A DNA stretch of 18,194 bases from Oscillospiraceae bacterium (GTDB lineage: Bacteria > Bacillota > Clostridia > Oscillospirales > Ruminococcaceae). Made by a program: the position numbers and the translations under genes. Shown here piece after piece: positions 6,960-12,849 of this stretch. A model generated the notes under the pieces. It was given only the letters and a program-made list of their open reading frames with translations. It did no database searches and was not told the DNA's origin. Position 1 is the first letter of the stretch. Every line of letters begins with the position of its first letter. The stretch is taken from positions 1 through 18,194 of the forward strand of contig JAAVIG010000022.1 in NCBI GenBank assembly GCA_014796735.1, written 5' to 3'.

Positions 6960-7301
6960 ATGCCAAATGTAGGAACAGAAGCAGAACTCAATCTTATAAC
7001 TGCGGATAAGATGAGGAGAGTTCGTGAGGTAGATTTTACAGAAAGATTTACTCACGGCAGTCTCAGCAAACTGATCGAGGTACTCGGAGTTACCCGAAAA
7101 ATCCCTATGATAGAGGGTACTACGATGTATGTTTACGCTGTTGAAGGAGAACTTCAGGACGGCAATGTCGGCGAGGGTGAGATTATCCCCCTCTCTCAAT
7201 ATGAGACAAAAAAGACACCTGTTGATCTTTCGGTAAGACAAGTAAAAAATATCGTCTATAAGTGTCAAGATATAGTTTTTCAACATTTAGATTTAGAGTA
7301 A
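6960..7301 (+). CDS. Major capsid protein, N-terminal fragment
   Basis: A 113-residue remnant of a phage major capsid protein. The start matches the family well: ELNLITADKMRRVREVDFTERF (residues 9-30), SLSKLIEVLGVTRKIPM (34-50), EGEIIPLSQYETKKTPV (72-88). Family likeness ends near residue 88 (about base 7223). The last 25 residues read into unrelated sequence and stop at 7301. A normal capsid protein of this type is about 280-320 residues, so two-thirds is missing. AAAGGAAATAAT before the ATG is a strong ribosome site. The break shows that this prophage cannot make heads. Confidence 0.82.
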   Translation: MPNVGTEAELNLITADKMRRVREVDFTERFTHGSLSKLIEVLGVTRKIPMIEGTTMYVYAVEGELQDGNVGEGEIIPLSQYETKKTPVDLSVRQVKNIVYKCQDIVFQHLDLE

Positions 7302-7315
7302 AATTAATTTTTCGC

Positions 7316-7345
7316 AAAATCCCCCGACTTTTCGGGGGATTTTTT
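7316..7345 (+). terminator. Intrinsic terminator after the capsid fragment
   Basis: A 12-bp perfect stem AAAATCCCCCGA (7316-7327) / TCGGGGGATTTT (7332-7343) with a CTTT loop and a short T-run. Because the arms begin with A and end with T, it can work on both strands. Confidence 0.88.
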
Positions 7346-7352
7346 ATGTCCA

Positions 7353-7373
7353 AAAGTTGCACTAAAGTTGCAC
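7353..7373. repeat. Direct repeat AAAGTTGCAC, two copies
   Basis: AAAGTTGCAC occurs at 7353-7362 and again at 7364-7373, one base apart, so the repeat period is 11 bases, about one helical turn. Such spacing suits a dimeric DNA-binding protein. It lies between the terminator and a possible promoter (TATAAT at 7407-7412, weak -35) for the fragment at 7419. It may also mark an attachment site of the old element. Confidence 0.6.
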
Positions 7374-7418
7374 GAAAAATTCATTTAAAAGGCTTATTAA
7401 ATCCGCTATAATTAAGGT

Positions 7419-7541
7419 ATGGAAAGATATGTTTACTGCAACCCAAACCCCAAGAAAAAAACTGTTGGAGACTGTGTTGTTAGAGCACTTTCGATAGCGT
7501 TGAATGAGACTTGGGAAGAAATTTACATGCTTGTTGTTTGA
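7419..7541 (+). pseudogene. Truncated phage gene, cysteine-protease-like N-terminus
   Basis: A 40-codon frame with start MERYVYCNPNPKKKTVGDC and then VVRALSIALNETWEEIYM. It looks like the N-terminal part of a phage protein of unknown function in which K-x-x-GDCVVRA recalls the active-site helix of cysteine peptidase-like folds. Family likeness ends near 7527, exactly where the sequence of the oppositely oriented serine recombinase begins. The TGA at 7539-7541 is therefore a chance stop in foreign sequence. The gene is broken by the same event that cut the recombinase. Confidence 0.6.
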
Positions 7542-8742
7542 TCTCGGCTATTTCCTTGCGAAGCTCGGCAAGCTGTGTATTGCTTGATTTTTCTTTTTCG
7601 GACAGCGTTTCAAGCTGACGGAGCGTTTGAGAAATGATTGCTTTGTAATTTATCTGAAGTTTGTTCCACAGTCGTACAAAGGCGGCTTGAAATTCCGTTT
7701 CCCTTATTTGCCGTATGCCGCAGTTGTCAGCCGATTCATCATGATTCCGACATACCCAGCATATGTAGGTTTTACGGTTCTTTCTTCTGAATGTACAGCC
7801 GCAATTTCCGCATAGGATTTTTTTGCTGAAGGGACTGTGATTCTTTATCAAGCAATTTGATTTATCCCTTTCTGCAAATACTTTTTGCACATAGTCGAAA
7901 ACCGATTTTTCTATGATCTGCTCATGTGTGCCTGTGATATAATACTGATCTTTCTCGCCTCGGTTTTTTACACATCTGAATGGCAGGGAATCGGTTGTAA
8001 AAGTCTTTTGCATTAGGGTGTCGCCAACATATTTTTCATTAGTGAGTATACAGCGTATTGTGCTTTTACGCCATATTTCCTTGCGAATCTTCTGACGATT
8101 CAATCGCTCCGCTATTTCTGTCATTCCAATTCCGCTGACATACCATGAGAAAATCTGTTTAACAACTTCAGCTTTTTTGGCGTTGATTCGTAATTTTCCA
8201 TCTACACAATCATATCCAAAGGGTGTGGAGAGATTGTTGTAAGTGCCGTCCATCATACGCTTTTTGATGCTCAATCGGCAGTTGCGGGATATTGACATTG
8301 ATTCCTCTTGTGCAAACTGACTGTACACAGCCAGCAGCATTTCCGAGCTTATCTCTCCTGTGTCGATATTCTCTTTTTCAAAGTATACCGATATTCCAAG
8401 TGTTTTAAGCTCTCGCACCGCTTCAAGGCTATCCCTTGTGTTTCGTGCAAATCTTGATATTGATTTAGCAAGTATCCTGTCGATTTTTCCTTTTCGGCAA
8501 TCGCTCATTAGCCTTTGGAACTCGGTTCGTTTTTCCGTATCTGTTCCGCTTATCCCCTCGTCCGCATACATATCAACGAACACCGCATCTGTGCTGTTTT
8601 GGAGCATTTCGGTGTAATATCGTATCTGTGCTGCGAAGGAGTTAAGCTGATCCTCGCTGTCGCTCGAAACTCTGGCGTAAGCTGCTGTTCTGACGATCTC
8701 GTCAGAACGGTTTTTTGCAGGTATTATCGTGATTTCAGCCAT
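7480..8742 (-). CDS. Large serine recombinase, C-terminally truncated
   Basis: A 420-residue site-specific recombinase of the large serine type (TnpX/integrase-like). Domains in order: catalytic resolvase domain (about 15-165) with AYARVSS, nucleophile Ser26, and KSISRFARNT at 93-102; recombinase domain (about 170-280) with STPFGYDCVDGKLRIN; zinc ribbon with Cys311/Cys314 and Cys328/Cys331; and the start of the coiled coil (about 370-404). True sequence ends near Gln404 (base 7531). The last 16 residues are read antisense from the phage fragment at 7419-7541 and are foreign. Relatives are about 500-550 residues, so about 100 residues including most of the coiled coil are lost; DNA recognition and control of direction are probably impaired. 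GAAAGGAGAT before the ATG is a good ribosome site. Confidence 0.88.
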   Translation of the reverse strand: MAEITIIPAKNRSDEIVRTAAYARVSSDSEDQLNSFAAQIRYYTEMLQNSTDAVFVDMYADEGISGTDTEKRTEFQRLMSDCRKGKIDRILAKSISRFARNTRDSLEAVRELKTLGISVYFEKENIDTGEISSEMLLAVYSQFAQEESMSISRNCRLSIKKRMMDGTYNNLSTPFGYDCVDGKLRINAKKAEVVKQIFSWYVSGIGMTEIAERLNRQKIRKEIWRKSTIRCILTNEKYVGDTLMQKTFTTDSLPFRCVKNRGEKDQYYITGTHEQIIEKSVFDYVQKVFAERDKSNCLIKNHSPFSKKILCGNCGCTFRRKNRKTYICWVCRNHDESADNCGIRQIRETEFQAAFVRLWNKLQINYKAIISQTLRQLETLSEKEKSSNTQLAELRKEIAEIKQQACKFLPKSHSTLSKVL

Positions 8743-8858
8743 AAGACCATCTCCTTTCTTGACACAGTATACCGAAACGGTTTGCCTTTATCTATCACCA
8801 AACCGAACGAAATATCCACGGCTATTGGTATCATAACCAACAAAAGCGGACTGAGGGT
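8743..8858. other. Spacer between the 46-residue gene and the recombinase
   Basis: The spacer is 116 bases with no gene. It contains an inverted repeat CGGTTTG (8778-8784) / CAAACCG (8799-8805) and a small hairpin TTGGT/ACCAA (8825-8840). These may influence recombinase expression; no terminator T-run or promoter is clear. Confidence 0.4.
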
Positions 8859-8999
8859 TCAATCCTCCGAAAGCCTCTTTATGACTGCCTTTTCTATTTT
8901 TCTTCGCTGGGTTTCGTTGATAAGATTTTCATTCAACAGCTTGTCCAGAAATTTGCGGCATAAATAGAATTTGTATTTGATCATTGCTTCTTTATCCAT
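8859..8999 (-). CDS. 46-residue protein preceding the serine recombinase
   Basis: A small basic helical protein: MDKEAMIKYKFYLCRKFLD (residues 1-19), then NLINETQRRKIEKAVIKRL (25-43), ending at TGA 8859-8861. A strong AAGGAG (9012-9007) precedes the ATG by 7 nt. It stands 116 nt ahead of the recombinase on the same strand. Short helical proteins with a SHOCT-like helix pair commonly stand right before large serine recombinases in Clostridia integrative elements; this one fits by size, place and sequence character, but membership of that family is not proved. A role in controlling the recombinase is plausible. Confidence 0.68.
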   Translation of the reverse strand: MDKEAMIKYKFYLCRKFLDKLLNENLINETQRRKIEKAVIKRLSED

Positions 9000-9026
9000 T
9001 TCTTTTCTCCTTCGTTATTTATCAAA

Positions 9027-9094
9027 TGTGCAGACTTCAACCTTATACAAAACTGCAAAAAGCTGAAGTCTGCACACTTGTAACAGTGTGCAGA
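9027..9094 (-). promoter_or_regulatory. Two mutually exclusive hairpins upstream of the recombinase operon
   Basis: Hairpin A: TCTGCACACT (9069-9078) pairs with AGTGTGCAGA (9085-9094), 10 bp, 6-nt loop. Hairpin B: TGTGCAGACTTCA (9027-9039) pairs with TGAAGTCTGCACA (9064-9076), 13 bp, 24-nt loop. Both are perfect and share bases 9069-9076, so a transcript can form only one at a time. In the minus-strand RNA, A forms first and B lies just before the AAGGAG of the 46-residue gene. This is the arrangement of a two-state leader, or of an operator with repeated TGTGCAGA sites. Regulation is inferred. Confidence 0.7.
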
Positions 9095-9095
9095 T

Positions 9096-9125
9096 ATTAC
9101 GGCTATGCGATGTTCAGGCCGTAAT
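9096..9125. repeat. 8-bp inverted repeat
   Basis: ATTACGGC (9096-9103) and GCCGTAAT (9118-9125) form a perfect stem with a 14-nt loop. It stands directly beside the two-state hairpin region and belongs to the same dense run of stems. Confidence 0.65.
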
Positions 9126-9129
9126 TATA

Positions 9130-9633
9130 TATTAACAGCGGTTTCCCGCTGATTTGCCTGTGATCTTTATCGTATTTGTCCCCGACACCCCCGATAATTG
9201 GGAATATTTCAGACCATAGTTGGCACTATCTTCATAGGATTTTAACCTCCGCATGGTTCTCATGCAGCCGCCCCCATTGTGTGAACTGTGGCTGGACGGA
9301 AGTATCATTATCGCCCTTATGCATGTCATCACGCACCGACTGCCACCTCGATTTTTGGTGCCGTTCTTTATCACTCTGTATTATGGCTGCTAATATAAAA
9401 TTCTTCGTAAGGCTTTTTAAAATCAAATTTTAGGCTAACCGCCCTCGGATGCTTGTCCGAATTCTACTACTGCTGCCACACACGTCTTTGTGGAACGTTC
9501 CTGCCGCTTTTGCCCTTGCTGGGCTGCATAAGGGAAAGTATCTGAAATACTGATATTCAATTTTCAAAGAGCAACAGAGGGTGAAATTTAACCCTCTATA
9601 TATAAGCCACGAAAATCGAAAAAATAAACCCCC
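9130..9633 (-). ncRNA. Candidate large structured RNA between sigma-like and recombinase genes
   Basis: About 500 bases with no convincing gene but at least ten small perfect stems: AGAGGGT/ACCCTCT (9576-9597), AGTAT/ATACT (9537-9551), GCCC/GGGC (9512-9524), GGAACGTTCC (9492-9501), TCGGA/TCCGA (9445-9460), AAAAT/ATTTT (9419-9431), GCATG/CATGC (9251-9265), ATAGT/ACTAT (9216-9229), TTATCG (9167-9172) with CGATAA (9192-9197), and CAGCGG/CCGCTG (9136-9151), which on the minus strand carries a GAAA tetraloop. Minus orientation is favoured by that tetraloop and by the flanking genes. Open frames of 64 (9232-9426) and 80 codons (9132-9374) exist on the minus strand but lack ribosome sites and recognisable features. 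Alternatives are a decayed gene or a transfer-origin region. No known RNA family is claimed. Confidence 0.4.
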
Positions 9634-10035
9634 TTATTCAAAAAATTTTTTTAATTTTTTTATAATTTTTTTCATTCGGTTTGATATAGCCATTTCGGAA
9701 ACACCTTCTTCGGCAGCTATTTTCTTTTGTTTTTCTTTTTTCCAGTAAACACGAAAAAGCAATTCCTGCTGCTGAGGCTGAAGTTCCTTGATTGCAGTCA
9801 TAAGCTTTTTGTACTGTACGGATCTAACATCTTCCTCAAACGTATCATTGTCATCGGCTATGTAATATCCCTGTTCCTCCAATTCGGATAAATATTTGTG
9901 ACGGCGGGTTTCGGTACGGTCGTTTTTCCTCTCATTTTTTTCTATTTCTTTCACAATCTTACCGAGCTCATCATCGACCTCGATCTCTGTCATTTCTCCG
10001 GCAAGTTCGCTCAAAAAGTCATATTTAATAATCAT
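9634..10035 (-). CDS. Sigma-70 region 4-like regulator of an integrative element
   Basis: A 133-residue protein with a C-terminal helix-turn-helix like sigma-70 region 4: IKELQPQQQELLFRVYWKKE (residues 82-101), then QKKIAAEEGVSEMAISNRMKKIIKKLKK (103-130). The N-terminal part is acidic and helical (residues 9-60, many Glu/Lys) and takes the place of region 2, which is not visible. Such short sigma-like proteins accompany serine recombinases in Clostridia integrative elements and probably control their transcription. The start at 10035 is chosen because CGGAGG stands 8 nt upstream and the protein then begins MIIKYDFLSEL; a frame open to 10350 runs through two terminator stems and is not coding. 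The ribosome site is buried in a 13-bp stem (10045-10084). Confidence 0.8.
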   Translation of the reverse strand: MIIKYDFLSELAGEMTEIEVDDELGKIVKEIEKNERKNDRTETRRHKYLSELEEQGYYIADDNDTFEEDVRSVQYKKLMTAIKELQPQQQELLFRVYWKKEKQKKIAAEEGVSEMAISNRMKKIIKKLKKFFE

Positions 10036-10044
10036 TTTGTAATC

Positions 10045-10084
10045 CTCCGATTTTGAAATTTGTTGATTTTCTTCAAAATCGGAG
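10045..10084 (-). promoter_or_regulatory. 13-bp stem hiding the ribosome site of the sigma-like gene
   Basis: In the minus-strand RNA, CTCCGATTTTGAA (10084-10072) pairs perfectly with TTCAAAATCGGAG (10057-10045) around a 14-nt loop. The second arm contains the CGGAG of the ribosome site; the start codon follows 9 nt later at 10035. Folding would block translation, so expression should need melting of the stem, a bound factor, or a ribosome or helicase opening it. The pairing is seen directly; control is inferred. Confidence 0.75.
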
Positions 10085-10141
10085 AAGGGGGGCGCGCGTG
10101 AGCGGTAAAATGTCATATATCGACTTTTTACGACAAATAAA

Positions 10142-10171
10142 AAGCGCAGTCGGTTTTTATCGACTGCGCTT
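10142..10171 (-). terminator. Intrinsic terminator (minus strand)
   Basis: AAGCGCAGTCG (10142-10152) pairs perfectly with CGACTGCGCTT (10161-10171) around an 8-nt loop. On the minus strand it is followed by TTTATTT. It lies about 105 nt upstream of the sigma-like gene, so transcripts from farther upstream should stop before reaching it unless an anti-terminator acts. Confidence 0.8.
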
Positions 10172-10240
10172 AACTGGCTTGTTGATTTCTCATATATTGT
10201 TGCTTTTGGTAATGTTATAGGGTATTTTGTCGAATAAAAA

Positions 10241-10272
10241 AACACCGCAGTTTTTCGTAAAACTGCGGTGTT
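10241..10272 (-). terminator. Intrinsic terminator (minus strand)
   Basis: A 14-bp perfect stem AACACCGCAGTTTT (10241-10254) / AAAACTGCGGTGTT (10259-10272) with a 4-nt loop, followed on the minus strand by a run of T. It closes the hairpin array at 10273-10405. Confidence 0.85.
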
Positions 10273-10405
10273 CGGTGAAAATATGTAATACCTGTTTGCA
10301 GGTGCAGAGAGCTGATTTACTGCTCTTAACATGACCAAATCCTTTGTCATACCAACTGCGTTTATATCTTATCTGTATTTTCCTTGTTTTTGTCCAAAAT
10401 ACAGA
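10273..10405 (-). ncRNA. Hairpin array ending at a terminator, possible small RNA
   Basis: Four perfect stems lie in a row: ACCTG/CAGGT (10290-10303), AGAGC/GCTCT (10308-10326), ATGAC/GTCAT (10331-10350) and TCTGTATTTT/AAAATACAGA (10372-10405). With the terminator at 10241-10272 they form a compact transcript of about 165 nt on the minus strand. An ATG at 10350 opens a frame through these stems and the terminator, but it lacks a clear ribosome site and family likeness. No convincing promoter was found. It may be a leader with attenuation or an independent small RNA. Confidence 0.35.
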
Positions 10406-10446
10406 CAGCTCTTCCTAAAAAATAAGTTTTTTCTCTGTTAAAATAT

Positions 10447-10492
10447 AAAAAAAGCGCACTGCACTCACATTTATAGTGAAATGCAGTACGCT
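10447..10492 (-). terminator. Terminator of the sugar operon
   Basis: AGCG (10453-10456) pairs with CGCT (10489-10492), then ACTGCA with TGCAGT (10458-10463 / 10482-10487), then TCAC with GTGA (10465-10468 / 10476-10479). On the minus strand the stem is followed by TTTTTTT and further T-rich sequence. It lies about 100 nt after the last operon gene. The stretch between it and that gene (10493-10589) holds nothing else. Confidence 0.82.
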
Positions 10493-10589
10493 CGCCAACA
10501 TGTATAGCAAAATTTTTGTTATTAAATAATACCAGTGTACCCTATACCTGCGAAATTTTTGATGAAACTATTCAACCAAATACTCGCCT

Positions 10590-10829
10590 TTAATCTGCAG
10601 CAAATTGATTTAGACGTTCCATGATCTGCTTTTTCACCGCTTCATCCGATGAGTTGATCTTCAACGTCAGCGGCTTGGTCAGATCAAGACTGAACAAGCC
10701 CATTATAGATTTAGCGTCAACCACATATCTGTTGGATACCACGTCTACCTCACAGTTGAATGTCGTTGTGATACTTACAAAATTTTTAACATCGTCAATA
10801 GTTGCAAGTTTAATCTTAAGATTTGCCAT
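10590..10829 (-). CDS. HPr-like protein lacking the catalytic histidine
   Basis: A 79-residue protein with the HPr fold pattern. It keeps the regulatory serine region almost intact, KSIMGLFSLDL at residues 40-50 with Ser41 in the place of Ser46 of normal HPr. The usual GIHARPAT block with His15 is replaced by ATIDDVKNF (about 9-17), and the protein has no histidine at all, so it cannot carry phosphate from enzyme I. This recalls Crh of Bacillus, which also lost His15 but can be phosphorylated on serine by HPr kinase and act with CcpA in carbon repression. A similar role is inferred. It is the last gene of the operon and overlaps the fructokinase end by 14 nt; AAGGAGG before the ATG is strong. 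Confidence 0.82.
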   Translation of the reverse strand: MANLKIKLATIDDVKNFVSITTTFNCEVDVVSNRYVVDAKSIMGLFSLDLTKPLTLKINSSDEAVKKQIMERLNQFAAD

Positions 10830-11793
10830 TTGTGTTCCTCCTTATCATTTCGGCAATTTCCGACATTGTCGGCATTACCTTGAGTGCACCTTTTCTTTCT
10901 GTTACAATAGCCGCTGCCGCATTTGCAAATATGAGCATTTCACTAAGCTCCTCATCTGAAAAATCCTTCATTCCGTATTTCAGAATTTTTCCGAGGACAG
11001 CTCCACAAAATGTATCTCCTGCACCCGTAGTTTCTACGGTGTTTGCCGGAGAAATCGGAGCATCGGCATATCCTGTTTTGGAATATGCTCTGCTCCCTGA
11101 TTTTCCCAGCGACAAAAACAGAAGAGAAATATTTGTAAATTTTTCACGGATCTTCCGTACAGCAGTGTCAAAATTGCTTTCCCCTGTGAGCCACTGAATT
11201 TCGTTATCGGAAATTTTTAACACGTCACAATGAGATAAACCGAACTCTATTTTTTCACGAGCCGTTTCAAGATCATCCCAAAGATTTTCACGCAAATTCG
11301 GATCAAAGGAAATCACAGCACCCGCTCTTTCTGCGGCAGCAACAGCCTTTTTGGTTGCCGCCTCGCATACACTGTTGGTCATGGAAAGTGAACCGTAGTG
11401 AAATATCCTGCTTTCAGAAATGATTTTCTCGTTTATATCGGATTTGTTAAGCATCATATCTGCGCCGGGATTCCTGTAAAATGAAAATTCACGGTCACCG
11501 CCCTCAAGGGTGTGTACAAATGCCAGTGTTGTATTGACCGAACTGTCGGTAACAAGACCCTCGGTATTAATACCGATGTCCTCCACGGTTTTTCGGAGCT
11601 GCCGACCGAAAATGTCATTTCCTATCTTCCCGATAAATGCAGTATTATATCCCTGTCTGCATAACATTGCAAGAACGTTGCAGGGTGCTCCGCCCGGATT
11701 TGCTTCCATGATCGGGTTACCCTGCGAACTAACTCCGTTTTCCGTGAAATCTATCAGTAGTTCGCCAAGTGCGCACACATCAAATCTTGACAC
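10816..11793 (-). CDS. scrK: Fructokinase (PfkB family)
   Basis: A 325-residue ATP-dependent sugar kinase of the PfkB/ribokinase family, cytoplasmic. Motifs: NPGGAPCNV at 32-40, ADMML at 111-115, FDPNLREN at 163-170, and the anion-hole/catalytic TTGAGDTF at 255-262 with Asp260 as catalytic base. Length and the NPGGAP start are typical of bacterial fructokinases. In this operon it would phosphorylate the fructose set free by sucrose phosphorylase to fructose-6-phosphate. The start is a GTG at 11793 with GGAGGTGA 8 nt upstream; no in-frame ATG gives a better start. The gene follows galE after 66 nt and overlaps the HPr-like gene. Confidence 0.9.
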   Translation of the reverse strand: MSRFDVCALGELLIDFTENGVSSQGNPIMEANPGGAPCNVLAMLCRQGYNTAFIGKIGNDIFGRQLRKTVEDIGINTEGLVTDSSVNTTLAFVHTLEGGDREFSFYRNPGADMMLNKSDINEKIISESRIFHYGSLSMTNSVCEAATKKAVAAAERAGAVISFDPNLRENLWDDLETAREKIEFGLSHCDVLKISDNEIQWLTGESNFDTAVRKIREKFTNISLLFLSLGKSGSRAYSKTGYADAPISPANTVETTGAGDTFCGAVLGKILKYGMKDFSDEELSEMLIFANAAAAIVTERKGALKVMPTMSEIAEMIRRNTNGKS

Positions 11794-11859
11794 TGCACTT
11801 CACCTCCAAAACATCTTTCTTTTGTTCTGCACTTATTTTATATATTACGTTTTTACTTC

Positions 11860-12849
11860 TTACGAGTTATAGCCGTTAGGGTGATTTTTATGCCAATTCC
11901 ATGCACTTGCAATGATCTCCTCAAGGGAGTCATGGGTCGGTTTCCAACCAAGAATGCTCTTTGCTTTATCACTGGAAGCGACCAAACGTGCAGGATCACC
12001 TGCCCTTCGAGGAGTTTCGGCTGCTGGGATCGGGTGTCCAGTCACTTTTCTCACTGTTTCTATTACTTCCCGCACGGAATATCCGATGCCGTTGCCCAGG
12101 TTGAAAATATCGCTTTCGCCGCCATTCATCAGATACTTTACCGCAAGAATATGCGCTGCGGCAAGATCTGTAACATGAATGTAATCACGAATACAAGTAC
12201 CGTCTGGAGTATCATAATCTGTACCGTAAATTGAAACAGCATCACGCTTTCCGTTTGGAACCTGCAATATCAGCGGTATCAGGTGACTTTCGGGATCATG
12301 CGCTTCTCCGATGGTGCCGCTTTCATCAGCACCGCATGCGTTGAAGTATCTCAGTGAAACATAGCGCATTCCGTGTGCGTTAGCCGTCCACTTGAACATT
12401 TTCTCCATAGCAAGCTTGGTTTCACCGTATGGATTAGTAGGACAGGTGGGATCGCTTTCGAGTATCGGAATATTCTTAGGTTCGCCGTAAGTTGCGGCAG
12501 TGGAGGAAAAAACGATCTTATCAATGCCGTTTTTCACCATTGCTTCCAGCAAAACCTTTGTTCCGCAAAGATTGTTGTCATAATATTTCAGGGGATCTGT
12601 AACACTTTCACCAACCAAAGAAAACGCTGCAAAGTGAATTACCGCATCGGGTTTTTCTTTTGCAAAAAGATCATTGAGGAAATCAAAATCATGCAGATCA
12701 CCCTTAAAAAAATTTGCTTTCTTGGGAACAGCAGACATATATCCGGTTGAAAGATTATCCGCAACAATAACGTCATTCCTGTCCTTAACAAGCTCCAAAG
12801 CGGTATGAGAACCGATATATCCCGCTCCGCCAAGCACCAAAACTTTCAT
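11860..12849 (-). CDS. galE: UDP-glucose 4-epimerase
   Basis: A 329-residue short-chain dehydrogenase/reductase that interconverts UDP-galactose and UDP-glucose with bound NAD (Leloir pathway). Seen: the NAD-binding GGAGYIGSH at 7-15, HFAAFSLVGES at 72-82, FSSTAATYGEP at 114-124 with the catalytic serine/threonine, YGETK at 141-145 giving Tyr141 and Lys145, and RYFNACGADESG downstream. Length is normal (about 330). Its ATG directly abuts the TAA of galK, so translation is coupled. It regenerates UDP-glucose from UDP-galactose when galactose is metabolised. Confidence 0.96.
   Translation of the reverse strand: MKVLVLGGAGYIGSHTALELVKDRNDVIVADNLSTGYMSAVPKKANFFKGDLHDFDFLNDLFAKEKPDAVIHFAAFSLVGESVTDPLKYYDNNLCGTKVLLEAMVKNGIDKIVFSSTAATYGEPKNIPILESDPTCPTNPYGETKLAMEKMFKWTANAHGMRYVSLRYFNACGADESGTIGEAHDPESHLIPLILQVPNGKRDAVSIYGTDYDTPDGTCIRDYIHVTDLAAAHILAVKYLMNGGESDIFNLGNGIGYSVREVIETVRKVTGHPIPAAETPRRAGDPARLVASSDKAKSILGWKPTHDSLEEIIASAWNWHKNHPNGYNS

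Noticed and set aside
7384..7412. Possible promoter with TATAAT at 7407-7412.
   Set aside because: The -35 match is poor and the -10 lies only 7 bases before the ATG of the broken gene, leaving no room for a ribosome site.
9132..9433. Open frames of 64-85 codons on both strands.
   Set aside because: No ribosome sites, no recognisable domains, and they overlap each other and many stems; they may be relics of a gene but cannot be called.
10036..10350. N-terminal extension of the sigma-like protein (frame open from 10350).
   Set aside because: It would be translated through two terminator-type stems and the ribosome-site stem; family-like sequence and a ribosome site begin only at 10035.
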